A program made the position numbers and the translations under genes. The notes under the pieces were generated by a model. It did no database searches. It was not told where the DNA came from and worked only from the letters and a program-made list of their open reading frames with translations. Below, piece after piece: positions 44,818-57,674 of a DNA stretch of 64,000 bases. Within the stretch, counting starts at the first letter, position 1. Each line of letters opens with the position of its first letter. Origin of the DNA: Salticus scenicus (Eukaryota > Arthropoda > Arachnida > Araneae > Salticidae); the NCBI GenBank assembly GCA_963930645.1, contig OZ005648.1, forward strand, positions 104,977,167 through 105,041,166, in the 5' to 3' direction.

Positions 44818-44970
44818 TGGAAAGCGTTTCGATGACGCGAATTCAATGATTTTTGTTCACCCAAAAGTTTTCACTTCAAATGGAAAGCGTCAGCTGACGA
44901 TGACGGGAATTCAAAGATTTTTCTTCACCCAAAAGTGCTCAACGCGCCTAAAGAAGTTTTCACTTCAAAA
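44818..44970. repeat. Imperfect two-copy tandem repeat beside the satellite
   Basis: GGAAAGCGT followed by GATGACG.GAATTCAA.GATTTTT, then TTCACCCAAAAGT and TTTTCACTTCAAA occurs twice (about 44818 and 44881). The second copy has an extra CTCAACGCGCCTAAAGAAG. Confidence 0.7.
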
Positions 44971-45873
44971 AATCTTATGGTGGTTAGAATATACTAGTTT
45001 TAAAAAAGGTATAATTTAAAAAGTATAACCAGATTTAATACTAAACTTTATTTTAAAATGGAATAAATATATAGCATTCCCTCTCTTTAGCTAATAAAAT
45101 GGCGTCAAAATTAAGTTTCTTCATTTCTAAAGCGAATTATTTAAGCTCTGTAAATTCACATACAAAGCAAAAGATAACATGACATTTGCGGTAAACATTC
45201 CGCATTTAAATATTTCGTTCATTTATCTAGCTTTCCTTCCTCAATTTCAACTTATCTATAGCATTCGCCAGTTCCAAGAAATGCGTTAAATCAGCTGAAG
45301 TTTAAACTTCAACTTGAATGATTTAAATGCACCATTTAAATTTATGCTGTGCTCTTAATTCTGAAAACAGACGAGGAATTTTCTTTAAAACGCTAACTCA
45401 TGCAGTAATATTTAATATTTATGAAAAGCACTGAACTTTACACCAAAATCTACTATTTTGCCGACAAAACAGTTTCTGTATTTTGAAAAAAGAATAATAT
45501 ATTGAGAATATTAAATATTTGTAGCATTAGAATTTCTACCTTTATAATTCTTGTGTGGGTGTTACTATTAGAATATAGAGTAAAACTTCTAAAGATTCCA
45601 CATGTTTATTTTTCAGTCTGTGAAAGCAAGATTAAATATTTCTTTTAAATCGTCACTATCCATTTAAATCTATAAAAAATAGTGAGTTTATCATTTCATG
45701 GTAAAATAATTTAGTTTTTTCTATGCAATAATTATGGCTTTCGTAAATACAATTTTTAAATGTATTTTCGGTCTAGAAAAATCACATAGAGTAAAATGTA
45801 TATTTAAAAGAATTATATGACAAAGAAACTCGTCATTTTTAAAATAAAAAGATTTGTATTACAAAGGGATTAG
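44971..45873. other. AT-rich non-coding DNA
   Basis: Nothing recognised. Confidence 0.5.
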
Positions 45874-46165
45874 GGGAAAGGGGTAATAAATGGTAACAGA
45901 TTAATTAAAGCAACCACACCACCAATAATCTTTTTGAACCTTATACCGTGCATCATTTGTGAAACTATAAGCTTACTTAACAATACTCTTTTTTGCATCT
46001 GGTTTATAAATATGCATAGACGAAAGGGGTAATAAAGGGTAACAGATTAATTAAAGCAACCACACCAGCAATAATCTTTCATAAACTTATACTATAAATC
46101 ATTTTTGTAAATATGAACTTAATTAACAATATTCTTTTTGCATCTTGTTTATAAATATACGCATT
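45874..46165. repeat. Tandem duplication, period ~146 bp
   Basis: GGGGTAATAAA.GGTAACAGAT, TAATTAAAGCAACCACACCA and TTTTTGCATCT.GTTTATAAATAT occur in the same order in both halves (about 45877 and 46023). Confidence 0.75.
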
Positions 46166-47403
46166 TAAATAAACTTAGGGAGCTGAATCCATTGAAAGCA
46201 GCATTTCCCCCCCCCCATCACATTACATTTCTAGATATACAGGAACATATTAGTATATTTGAACTTATGTTTAGCTTTATTTGAATGTTCTGTCGTATTA
46301 ATACGGCAATTATAAATAGTATGTTGTGGCCACCACAATATTTTCTTCTACATATTCCTATAAAAATTCACGCAAGACATCTTATTTATTAAAATTATTG
46401 GTTATTAATTATTTTTCATCATAAATACATACAAGGTTACTCCTTGTAACTTTTTTGGGAACCAGCAATTTTTAATAGTAATTTTTAAAAATATATTTTA
46501 TTGCGATTAATTAAAATTTCTTCAAAAACAATGCTCTTCGAAAATTCTGGCGCCCAAATAAGTGATGAGTGGGAACCTAGTGCAGACGATTTTCACGACA
46601 GAGATGTATAGCACTAAATTTCCAAAGTAAATCAATTTTATGCAATTCTATGCAAAGAAACAGGTGTCTGAAGTGTTTATTTTTTCCAGTTAACATTCCA
46701 TTTTAATAATTGGAAAATACAGAATTAACAAAATTAAACACACCATCATATAGAACAAACTATTTTCTTTAAATCAATTAATATTACTTATTAGTCGATG
46801 CATTTTCTGCCAAAAATTTCAAAAGTAAATAATCGCTTATGATTTATTGCACAAATCAATATTTAATGAGGCAGATTCATTATGCAATTTCCCGTAATAT
46901 CGACAAGTTCTTAGTAAAAGATATACTCTTAACATTTTATTGAATGTATTAAAAAAAAAAAAAAAAAAACTTTTTAGATACAAAAATTTTATGTTTATAT
47001 TAAATAGTTTAAAATATACAAATTTCAATCGGATTATTTCGAGATATTAAGTACATAATATTTTACATCTATCTATTTCTAACATTGAATGACATTCCAT
47101 GAGGAAAAAATAACTTTCTAGGAATAAAGAATTGGAAAATAGATATAACATCATAACTTTCTATTTTTTTCTTTACATTTTCTTATAGGAAAAATAGTAC
47201 CTCCAAACTAACATTGCACATTAAAACAAAAATTTTAAATCATCTTTTCGTTCAGCTCAACGACGTTGGATATTTATATTATGCAGTTATTTAGAATTAT
47301 GCTACATTCTTTCCTAAATCTAGTTGAAAACTTTTTAAAGCAAAAATTTAAACGTTTTGTAACCAAATTTAATAAATCTTTCATTTTTGTTCTTTCTTGT
47401 AAT
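46166..47403. other. AT-rich non-coding DNA
   Basis: C-run at 46207-46216 and A-tract at 46951-46970; no gene supported. Confidence 0.5.
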
Positions 47404-47619
47404 ACAGTCGGTAACAAAAGTGTCCGAACACGATCAAAAATTCCTATGTACAAAAAAGTACACTTAATACTGTTTTGTTAAATAAATCCTTGTCGAATCC
47501 TGTTCTTAGACTGACTAAGAACACGATTCGACAAGGATTTATTTAACAAAATAGTATTTAGTGTACCTTTTTTTATATAGGAATTTTTGCTAGTGTTCGG
47601 ACACTTTTGTTACCGACTG
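47404..47619. mobile_element. Palindromic Tc1/mariner-type MITE, copy C
   Basis: Starts CAGTCGGTAACAAAAGTGTC after TA and ends with its reverse complement before TA (47620-47621). The centre TTCTTAGACTGACTAAGAAC is itself palindromic. 216 bp, nearly fully self-complementary. Confidence 0.88.
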
Positions 47620-47659
47620 TACCTCTAGATCCAATCAGCAAAAGGGAAATTTCCCTTAA

Positions 47660-47873
47660 CCCATTTGCATCATTAACAGAAACCTATACGCTCAATTTTC
47701 CTGGTCACTATCACCGGAGCGTATATGCATATAAATTCAATTTTCCTGGACACTGTCACCAGAACCATACGTATATGTTCAACTCTGTTAGTCTTTACCA
47801 TTATTTGTTAGCTAAAATATAGAGATGGAAGAAGCTCTTGCTTCTTTTCATATTTCATTATGGTGCAAATGGG
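47660..47873. mobile_element. piggyBac-type MITE, 214 bp
   Basis: TTAA at 47656-47659 and 47874-47877. Ends CCCATTTGCATCATTAA and reversed CCCATTTGCACCATAAT. The interior has a two-copy repeat (CAATTTTCCTGG.CACT.TCACC.G). Confidence 0.75.
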
Positions 47874-48110
47874 TTAATAATGAAAATTTTTAAATAACCA
47901 ATAATCACGGTTATTTTAATTTAAATTTTTTCATAATTCATGTTGAAAATTAATTTTGTTTTTATTCATTGTGCGATATATTTTACCGATCTTTTTAATT
48001 GAATGCATTAATTAATTTTATTATTTTGTGTTCATTATAAGACTAAAATATATTACAATATTTTAAACACAAAATTTTAGAAATTCTTAACAAAGGCTAT
48101 GTCTGGAACA

Positions 48111-48347
48111 ACTATAGTATCTCCCCACAACTGAATTTGACGAATTATTTTTGGCGATTATGGCTAAATCATAATTCTAAAAATGATAAAATCATAAGCT
48201 AAATCATAAATCATAAAATCATAATTCTAAAATAAACAGCATGCAGTCTGCCATATTGCATTGCAAAGAATCCAGAACGACATTGTTATCGTTCAAAACG
48301 GTGCCAAAGAAATATCGCCAAATCCAGTTGTGGGGAGTTACTACAGT
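48111..48347. mobile_element. MITE with ~35-bp inverted repeats
   Basis: Left ACTATAGTATCTCCCCACAA and reversed right ACTGTAGTAACTCCCCACAA, continuing CTG.ATTTG.CGA. The centre has repeated ATCATAA units. Target duplication unclear. Confidence 0.65.
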
Positions 48348-48469
48348 TATACCCTATATTTAATTGTTAAAGCAATAATGCCTTGATTAATGCCTTACTA
48401 TTTAGAGATGTTAACACTCCCAATGAATAAATAAATAAACAAAGAAAAGAAGAAAAAAGAAATGAAACA

Positions 48470-48509
<40 letters not shown>

Positions 48510-49224
48510 TATTATTCAGAGATGTCACATGCAGTCATTCTATAAAGTAAATGAATTATTTTAGCAAGATGAATACTTAGTATAAAAAACGTCGACTTTA
48601 CAATAAAAAAAATATGCAAAATATATGTTTTTGAATATGCGTATTAGTATACTTTACCTTAATTTATACCTATCCATTTATATATTCTTTGACATAAAGT
48701 AGACTTATAATCTGTATTCATGTTCACCATATATATAGTCTTTCAATGAAAGAACATTAAGTTGGATCCTGATATATTTGAAGATCGAAAATAGAACTAA
48801 TTAATACGGAACTTTGAAATGAAATCCTTTTCAATACTGAACGACTATTTATTGATAATAAACTGAAAGAACGAATGTATAGAATAAAACTTTCATCTAT
48901 TATAACAACAATCAATATCTATTAAGAAAATGAATTGCATAAAGGTTTTCCGGTGTAAATTAAAATTCTTACCTATAAATACATGCAATAACTATTTGTT
49001 GAGCAAATGTTTTATAAAATAAATCTTTTAATATATAAAAAGAGTAAAATGGAATGAAACAATCGTAATGTATAATTAAATAATCTCGTGTAACTTCTTA
49101 TTTTAAAAACATTTAATTTCAGCTTCAATTTTGACATTCTATAAAAAGTTACATGAAACTAAATACGCGTATTATAGTTTTTAAAGCAAGTATCATCAAC
49201 ATAGTCAAAGCTCATAAACCTCGC

Positions 49225-49226
<2 letters not shown>
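48348..49226. other. AT-rich non-coding DNA
   Basis: 35-nt poly-T at about 48473-48507; no gene supported. Confidence 0.5.

Positions 49227-49303
<77 letters not shown>
49227..49303. repeat. (TA)n microsatellite
   Basis: About 75 bp of near-pure TA directly abutting the element at 49304. Translates as Tyr-Ile repeats on both strands; not coding. Confidence 0.95.
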
Positions 49304-49307
<4 letters not shown>

Positions 49308-49451
49308 CCGTGACAAAAAGATAGGTGCAAAGGGTTTTTTTAAATTTTTCATAAAACAACATTATAAAAATTGTGCTGATCATTTATTATTATAACAAAA
49401 TATTATCATACCAAAAACATATTAAGTATTTGAATCATATTCAAAATAATC

Positions 49452-49488
<37 letters not shown>

Positions 49489-49698
49489 ATTGTTCCTACC
49501 TTTTTGTCCCGGTGTGTAGTCTTAAATTAGAAAAATTTTAGTTATAAAAATTTTCTAAATTAGTCTTAATACAAAAATTAGTCCGGGAATAGTGTTATTT
49601 TATGATAATAATAAGTGATAAGCTCAATTTAGATAATGTTATTTTATGAAAGATCAAAGAAAAAAAAACCTTTGTACCTATGTTTTTGTCGCGGGGTT
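49304..49698. mobile_element. TA-flanked element with three terminal-repeat copies
   Basis: Left CATCCCGTGACAAAAAGATA and reversed right AACCCCGCGACAAAAACATA (then GGT.CAAAGG), with a third inverted copy at about 49487-49516 (reversed CACACCGGGACAAAAAGGTA). TA follows each end. A poly-A tract lies at 49457-49487. Tc1/mariner-like; either two overlapping insertions or a composite. Confidence 0.6.
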
Positions 49699-51224
49699 TA
49701 TATCATACCGTTATTTCTGCAAAGTTAGTTTCATTTTATTTAAACATCAAATTATCCATAATATAGAGAATATTTTCAAAAACATTTATTGGTATTCAAA
49801 AATCCCGAGGGTTGGAAACTTTGCATTATTTATATTTTTTAAACTCAAAAAGATGAATTTTAAAATTATTTAACAATAACCTGCTTAAAATTATTTTTTA
49901 AATAAAATATATATAAAATTCAGAATTTATTTTTAAAAGAAATCTTGAAAATTTGCTTACAAAGGATACACGTGTTATACATTATATAACTGCAAAACTG
50001 GAAATAGTAAATTTTTTTAGTTATTTCTTTAATTGGATAATACAAGTAAAATTTTCGTAGTTACTGCTATTTTGAAATATTGGCAATTCTTATTACTACA
50101 GTTGCCAAATTTTAAGCTTTTTAGCTACCAGAAAGAAAAATTATAGAGATTTTTGTGTTATTAAATCGGTGGAAGCTGCTCTTATCACCTTTTTTTTTTT
50201 TTTTTTTTTTTTTGAAGAGAGAGAGAGAGAGAAATTGAAATTATCTTTATTCTATAACTCATAAATATTTGAATATACACGATATTTGTCTGGGGTTTTC
50301 ATTTAAGTAGCTTAATACTTTTGACTATTAAATTATGCAAATGAAATTTTTATAATGCTTGTGCACGCGTAGTTAAGAGTTATTTAGTAAAAAGGCTCAT
50401 ATTTCGTAAGGTATTTAACATTTGTACATTCAGATTGCAGTATGCTCTGTCTAATGTAAAATGCCAAATTTCCTAAAAATAGCATTGCACTAGGTCTAAA
50501 CCTTACAAGTTACAATTGAAAAAGTAGCAATATATATATACTGCATTTTTTTTTTTTTTAAGAAACCGCGTTATATCTTCGTGAATATATGTTGTAATAT
50601 CTCATAAAAAAATATACAGATAATTAGAAAAATTCTTATAATTACATGTTAGAGCCGAAATGCAATTCAAGCATTACATTTTACAGGGTAATGAAAAAAA
50701 CATTGATTTTTTTTTTGCCCTCTTTTACTCTTCAAGAAACAAATTTGCTTAAATATATGTGATATAACATGTTCTCTCAATCCCAAATTTTCAAGATTAT
50801 TCCAAAAGAAATTTTCTATGTATTTCACAATACTTATTGGAAGATTCTTACAGGTCTATTTTTAATCACCCGCTTTTCACCCACCTAGTCGACTAAAATA
50901 ATCTCAATTTTAAGTAGCATAGTAAAACGAGACTAATTTTTTTTTTTCTTCAAGTCTTTTCATCATGGAAATGTTAAAGACTTAATTTTTATTTACTTGT
51001 AGAAAGCAGAATATTTATTCCGAAGTATTGTGAGTACCGCATTTTTTCCCTATAACTTTTTTGTAAAAAGTAATTTGCTTATTTTTTAATTATATAACTA
51101 TACATTATAGATTTTACAAAAATGTGATATAAAAAGGAAAAAAAAACTATATAAAGAGTGATATGAAGAAAAGGCGGGCTCTGGAATAAATTTAAGATGT
51201 TAATAAGCAAGAAGCAATTAATTA
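49699..51224. other. AT-rich non-coding DNA with MITE fragments
   Basis: Single-sided hAT-MITE-like ends at about 50098 (CAGTTGCCAAATTTTAAGC) and 51166-51205 (AAGGCGGGCTCTGGAATAAA). Poly-T at 50191-50213 next to (GA)n. Confidence 0.45.
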
Positions 51225-51450
51225 TTTTTTATATTAACTGCTGGCAATAATTTACAACACTTACATATTTTTTTACGTTAACTACTGGCAATATTTTACA
51301 ACACTTAAATCGTTTTTTATATTAACTGCTGACAATAATTTGCAACACCTAAATGATTTTTTATATTAACTGCTGACAATTATTTGCAACACCTAAATGA
51401 TTTTTTATATTAACTGCTGGTAATAATTTATAACACTTAAATCATTTTTC
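51225..51450. repeat. Tandem repeat, period ~55 bp, 4-5 copies
   Basis: TTTTTTATATTAACTGCTG, then (G/A)CAATAATTT.CAACAC.TAAAT, repeats from about 51229 with copies near 51283, 51327, 51370 and 51404. Confidence 0.75.
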
Positions 51451-51903
51451 CAGTAAATAAATAAATTTTAGAAATTATGACGTAGATTAATTTGTATGTT
51501 TTTTATTTTATTTATTTATTTATTTATTCTGGAATTTATTTCCTGAAAAAAAAAAATCAGTTTCGTTCTTTATTTTCTTTTTTTCTTTTTTTTTTTTTTT
51601 TTTTTTTTTTGTTACATTTACATAAGAAATATTCTTTTCACATTAGTGTTTTTAAACATAAAAAACTGCTTGCATTAGTTATTTTAACACAAAAAAATCC
51701 CTTGGATACGTTAAACCCATAAGCGGTAACGTAAAAAGAGAAAGAAAAAATACACTTTAATTGAAAATCTGTGATAAATAATTCAAAATCTTAAAATAAT
51801 TATGATGAAACTTCATTTTAAATGAAAATGACTTTAAACTTTTTACGTTGTCATATTTTCCGAAATCTTGAAAAGATAATTAAAATTTTGAACTAATCTT
51901 CTT

Positions 51904-51939
<36 letters not shown>

Positions 51940-52173
51940 AATAATTTTGAGTTAATTAGTTCTTTGGCATGAAATAAGTCAGCGAAAAATGCCACAAGCA
52001 AAATGACATTTTCTTTTTCATACATAGTGTATTTAGGAGTTAATAAAATTTAACTAATGAGAGAAATACTGATCACCTTTTCTTGATAAAGTTAAAGGTT
52101 AGATAATTTTTATAAAATGTAAATTAAAATTTTTCATAAAATTTTCTTAAAACCTCATTAGTGTTCAAGTTTG

Positions 52174-52207
<34 letters not shown>

Positions 52208-52764
52208 TATAAAGGCCAAAAAAAAAAAAAAAAGTCTACCGGGAGAAAGTTTATTGAAATGAACTTAAAATGTTTGGTTCAGATGCGGGAAATATAAATG
52301 AAGATCAAAATGCACTTTTTTAATTAATTATCATTTTAAAGCTTTAAATACTATATGTTTTTTATAAAATATAGTGAAATATTTAACATAATTTTTTGAC
52401 ATTTTCTATCAAATTTGGAAGCGATTGAAAACTTTGATTTGACTGTCTTTCTGTTTGTCCAACAGTTATCACTATAGTTTTTTTTTTCTTTTTTTATGTT
52501 TTGATTTCTTAAAAACATGACGTTAAAGGTTGCAGTAAAATAGTCTGTATTAAAAAAAATTATGTTTATTTCTGCATATTTTCTCCACTACTTTGTCAAA
52601 AAAGTTATTATCCATTAAGATCGAATGATAATAATTTTAAAGTAATTTCTAAAGTATTGTTCATTGTAGAGCATTTAAAAAAAAAAGAAAAAAAAATTTA
52701 ATAGATTGAACCTAATTTTGGGAGCACACTTGCAAAATCCATAAAACCTTGTTACTAACTTGTA
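51451..52764. other. AT-rich non-coding DNA
   Basis: Long T/A tracts (51591-51610, 51907-51936, 52178-52204). No gene supported. Confidence 0.5.
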
Positions 52765-52982
52765 CACTGTTAAAAATGAGCAAAATTGTCTCAAAATAGC
52801 TCCGAAACAATATATACTTAAATTTGAAAATCCCATGTACTCATTTTTGAGTATATTGACATGCTCAAAAATGGGGTTGACCACTAAGAATGAGTACATG
52901 AGTTTTAAAATTTAAGTATATATTGTTTCAGAGCTATTTTGAGACAATTTTGCTCGTTTTAGAGAAACCATTTTTAACAGTG
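52765..52982. mobile_element. Palindromic TA MITE (second family), copy 1
   Basis: Left CACTGTTAAAAATGAGCAAA and reversed right CACTGTTAAAAATGGTTTCT. Arms continue ATTGTCTCAAAATAGCTC.GAAACAATATATACTTAAA. 218 bp; TA precedes the left end. Confidence 0.82.
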
Positions 52983-53284
52983 CAGGGGATATTTATATAT
53001 AATATCCATTATTAATTTTTAAACATATTGTTTGTCCAGTTATATGTTTATCTGATCAGCGATCATATATATCAAACACCATTCTTTAAATTTGGTGGTA
53101 ATTATTAAACAAAAAATCTTTTATATTGGCAACACCGCAATAATACAGACAAAAATAAATAAATAAAATAGGTAAATAAATAAATAGATAAGAAATATGA
53201 GATATATTTAAATAAACTGTGAAATAATACCTCATTAGATCAAAATTTGTTGGTTTAATAAAAAAATTAATAAATTGAAATATG

Positions 53285-54493
53285 CACTGTTAAAAATGGT
53301 TTCTTAAAAACAGCTAAATTGTCTCAAAATAGCCCCGAAACAATATATGGGTCATTCTCTGAAAAATGGGTTTTTTTTAAAAAAAAGTTAGCCCAAATAA
53401 AATTGCTCCAATTTTTTTTTAAATGTGTATGTACACATACGTTACAGTTAATAAAAAATAATATAAACCAAACTGTATCTAATAATTTTTGAAATAGTAA
53501 TTATTTTTAATAATTAGAAAAATGAGGGAATGATTGTGAGGGAATAACAAATTTCTTCTAGAAATTAATTTATAAAAATATTATTAAGTTTAATTATATT
53601 TTCAAGCACTAATTATTTATTAAAACATATTTATTTTAATATAACACCATAAAAAAACAAATTTTATTTCTTTTAGTTAACTTAATAAGTGAAGGAATAA
53701 GTGAGGGAATGACATATAATAAAAATACTGTATTTCAATGTAACGTTTGAGAGCCATATGTTATTCATTATAAAATGTTTCCAACAGAACACAAAATGGT
53801 TTCTTTACTTTGAGGCTATATAAGTTAAGTTTGACTTATAAAAAGTACGTGCTGCCATTAATGGAGTAAGTAGGGGTGTCATTATAGTTTGATGAGGGAA
53901 TGATATCTATTACCAGGGACAACAATAAAAAGTGTTCTAACTTCTTTCATTGCATAATATATAAATATAATATAATGGATAAATATTTATTAAAGTATGT
54001 TTAATAAATTTTCAATTCAAGTAATCTAAATATACATGCTTTTTTACCATAGAACCATTTTATTTACTTACATGTGGGAATGGGGACACAGTGAGGGAAT
54101 GATATTTTGCATTTAAAAAAATATTTTAAAATTATATTTGAATTCCAATAACCAAAGAATAACAGTTTATATGTAAAAACAATTAATACTGATAGTTTGG
54201 ACAGCTTTTTGTTTTTGTGCTTGTAAAAATATGCCCTTAAAACTACTGGGACATGAAATGACCACTTTTCAGAGAATTACTCATATACTTAAATTTGAAA
54301 ACTCATGTACTCATTTTTGAGTACATTGCCATGTCAAACGTGGGAATATTGGGATTCCTATTGGTCAACTCCATTTTGAGCATGTCAATATACTCAAAAA
54401 ATGAGTACACAGGTTTTCAGATTTAAGTATATATTGTTTTGGAGCTATTTTGAGACAATTTAGCTCATTTTTAAGAAACTATTTTTTACAGTG
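53285..54493. mobile_element. Palindromic TA MITE (second family), copy 2, interrupted
   Basis: The same family as 52765 and 55217: left arm 53285-53347, right part 54284-54493. Removing the 936-bp insertion restores a ~273-bp copy matching 55217-55496. Confidence 0.85.
53348..54283. mobile_element. 936-bp TA-flanked element with internal GAGGGAATGA iterations
   Basis: Inserted in a palindromic MITE. The left end TGGGTCATTCTCTGAAAAAT and the reversed right end TGAGTAATTCTCTGAAAAGT are imperfect inverted repeats. Comparison with the empty site (CAATATATACTT) implies a TA duplication, as for Tc1/mariner. No ORF. GAGGGAATGA occurs at 53524, 53703, 53894 and 54093, with variants at 53538 and 53691. 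Confidence 0.8.
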
Positions 54494-55216
54494 TGTTAAA
54501 ATATATTTCTGTCTTGTTTTTAAATTATGTTTTTAGTGGTTAATTCTTTTTCAAATGTTATTTATTTAGGTTTGTTCTATGTAATTTTCAAAATAACGTA
54601 TAATTACGTTAAAATAATGTATATTCTGCGCTTCCGTAATTTTATGATAAAAGTTGTATTGTGAAATTAATTCCTTGTTTTTAATGTATCATTAGCTCGG
54701 CTAAATACGGGCTCGGATCCTTTACAAACACCTCCATGAACAGCATTCCAGCTAGCCTATAGGTCATTTGAATGAAAATTCGGCTTTTACGTTAACCTAA
54801 ATGCAATTAACCGTTAAGGTACTGATACGTAGATTTAGTTTCCCTGAGAATGTTACGAAGGTATTTATTCGTTTTCACAGCAAAAGGTGAAAAATTAAGA
54901 TTGCTTTCTTTCTTTCTTTTTTTTTAATAATATAAACAACATAGTTTTTAATTTGTATTTAATCTTTAGTAGAATCAGTTGTGGAAAGTAAAAATCTTTT
55001 AAGATTCATCCATAAAAATATTTACTAAAATTCGTGAAATATTTAAGATACTTATATTAGAATAAACCAGATTAGTTTGCATCAATCCATATTTAAACTT
55101 TAAACTCAATATTTTGATAAAGCAATTTCCTTTAATAATACTTTAGTATACCATGTATAATTTCTGTTTAAAAAATGTAGCAAAAATAATGGATGGATAG
55201 CGGATCTGTGGAAGTA
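54494..55216. other. Non-coding DNA
   Basis: A moderately less AT-rich patch at 54690-54850; no coding signal recognised. Confidence 0.5.
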
Positions 55217-55496
55217 CACTGTTAAAAATGGTTTCTTAAAAACAGCTAAATTGTCTCAAAATAGCTCCGAAACAATATATACTTAAATTTGAAAGCTCAT
55301 GTACTCATTTTTGAGTACATTTCCATGTCAAACGTGGGAATATTGGGATTCCTATTGGTCAACTCCATTTTGAGCATGTCAATATACTCAAAAAATGAGT
55401 ACACAGGTTTTCAGATTTAAGTATATATTGTTTTGGAGCTATTTTGAGACAATTTAGCTCATTTAAAAAAAAAAAAAAAAACTATTTTTTACAGTG
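55217..55496. mobile_element. Palindromic TA MITE (second family), copy 3
   Basis: Complete: TA at 55215-55216 and 55497-55498, left CACTGTTAAAAATGGTTTCT, reversed right CACTGTAAAAAATAGTTTTT. An internal A-tract at 55465-55481 expanded one arm. Confidence 0.85.
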
Positions 55497-55876
55497 TACA
55501 ATCTGCAGCAAAATTATTGAAGCACTAGCAATATACTACTTAAAAATGGACACATAAAGCTGTTTTGTTAAGTAAATGTTTTTCGAATAATGATCTTAGT
55601 CTTATATACTGTTTACAGAAAATTAAGTTGATGATAAAAAATAGCGATTAACCAAGAAACATAAGAAAAGTGTGGATGTGTGCTTCAGTAATTTTTCTGA
55701 CGACTACACTTTTTTCCCTCGAAAATCGCGAATTATAAAGCAATTGTTTATCACTAAAGAACTATTGAAAATTCTTTTGTTCTACAAATTCCTTCACATA
55801 AAGAAATTAAATAATTCAGATTTGTAACGTGAAATAAATAATTATTCTGGAATATTTTAACATTTATTTAATTAAA

Positions 55877-55911
<35 letters not shown>

Positions 55912-55974
55912 CGTGAACAGCCATTAGTTTTCAAAGAATCGTGTTAGCTACTAACATATATATATATACATATA

Positions 55975-56161
55975 TGGTAAAATTTATAGCATATTTTCGA
56001 GAATTGTTTCTACCCGACCTTTATTTACGCCACTTTGCCTGTAGCAAAATGTTCTCCAATAATTCATCACGAGTAAATAAGAAGAGAAATGCTCTTTAAA
56101 AAGTGTGGTGTCAAAAAGGGCAGGTTCTAAGAATAATCTGGAATAAATTATAAATGTTACC

Positions 56162-56162
<1 letters not shown>
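55975..56162. mobile_element. hAT-like MITE, strongly diverged
   Basis: The left end GGTAAAATTTATAGCATATT and the reversed right end GGTAACATTTATAATTTATT continue to CTACCCGACC / AGAACCTGCC. A (TA)n tract begins immediately after (56167-56220). Assignment rests on partial similarity to the 199-bp copies. Confidence 0.45.
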
Positions 56163-56166
<4 letters not shown>

Positions 56167-56224
<58 letters not shown>

Positions 56225-56380
56225 ATTTTCATAATTTACAGGCTTTTTTTTAATTATTTAATGATGCAGTTTAAAATAGAAATTTCATGGAATTTCCTTT
56301 ATAATTTAGTTGTTTTGGATTTAAAAAAGTATTAGTAGTTGTAAAAGACTTGCAAAATTCAGTATATATACATATACATA

Positions 56381-56438
<58 letters not shown>
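56167..56438. repeat. Two long (TA)n microsatellites
   Basis: 56167-56220 and about 56382-56438. Confidence 0.95.
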
Positions 56439-56441
<3 letters not shown>

Positions 56442-56589
56442 CTACAAGACCTTTAATTACAGACAAAAATAAAATTCGATGAATTCATACTTTTTCATAA
56501 TTCTAATATACAAAAATGATTGTGTCTAAAAATATTTTAATTGAAAACTTATTTCAATTTGGACGAAATTTTATATTTTCCCATCAAAA

Positions 56590-56960
56590 CGTATACTGGT
56601 GGACTTGTTCCGGCCTACCGCTGGCATCCCGCACTTGTTATCAGTTGCAGGTTGCCACACGTAACTCCAACAGTGGGCCGTTGGGCCATTTATAACTGCT
56701 AGCAGTGATGGTGGCCTACAGAAAAAATGCCGTTAGCCCAGAAGTTGCATAAACACACCCTGCCTTTTACCGGCTACTAGCACATGGCCAACATCATGTT
56801 CGCCACGATGGGGTCACAATTTATAACGCCAGTAACGGACGATCACTTACAATTTGGATGCATAGAGGACGCTGCGATTTAGATTCTGTTGATTTGTATA
56901 TTCCTCTTGTTTCGCCGTTTTGTGCCAAATCAACGTCCTACGAAATTCGAGAACGCTATA
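56590..56960. other. Isolated GC-richer island, function unknown
   Basis: About 370 bp of clearly less AT-rich sequence (for example GTGGACTTGTTCCGGCCTAC, CAACAGTGGGCCGTTGGGCC). Frames in both strands are interrupted by stops within about 40 codons, no tRNA-like fold is apparent, and no inverted ends are seen. It could be a decayed exon or an unrecognised repeat. Confidence 0.4.
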
Positions 56961-57029
56961 CCTCGTATAAAGTATATGAGTAAATAATTCAATTTTTAAT
57001 TTGTTTTTGTGTTCTTTTTTAACATTTAT

Positions 57030-57031
<2 letters not shown>

Positions 57032-57065
<34 letters not shown>

Positions 57066-57628
57066 AAACTATTATTAAAATGTTAGGATTTCAGAGAACA
57101 CACGACAAATATTTAGTTGATCTGATTAAAATGAATTATAATAGACTTTAATTTTCTAATTACATTCGTATTGTTATTACTATTATTTTAATAGATATAA
57201 CAAATTTATGGATCTCATTTTACGTATTTATATTATATTATATATATATATATATATATTATTTCATATTGAAAAAAAAAATTATCATAAGTGCAATTGT
57301 ATGAAACGTTCTCATATACTGTGTCATATTGAAAATTATGGAAAAAAGTAGAGAAATAGCGCCGACTGTTGATTGAATAATCACCAAATGTAATCAGCAT
57401 CGATTTTAGTCAAAGTCCAATGAAATATCAAGTATGATTCGTGAGGTACAGCGTAATCAATTTTCTTTATACACACTGACAGATGTACAGACTGATCTAA
57501 AAATAGGCAAATCGTGTTCAAGAATCTCAGGACATATAAATCCAATGAAATCTAGATGTCGAAAATTTTCTTCTTATAGAAAATACTTAAATAACAAGCT
57601 GTAATAAAATAAATAAATAAATAAATAA

Positions 57629-57674
<46 letters not shown>

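Noticed and set aside
49153..49395. Tyr-Ile repeat proteins on both strands
   Set aside because: Translation of a (TA)n microsatellite.
56590..56960. tRNA or other structured RNA in the GC-rich island
   Set aside because: No cloverleaf-compatible arms or TPsiC-like motif found by eye.
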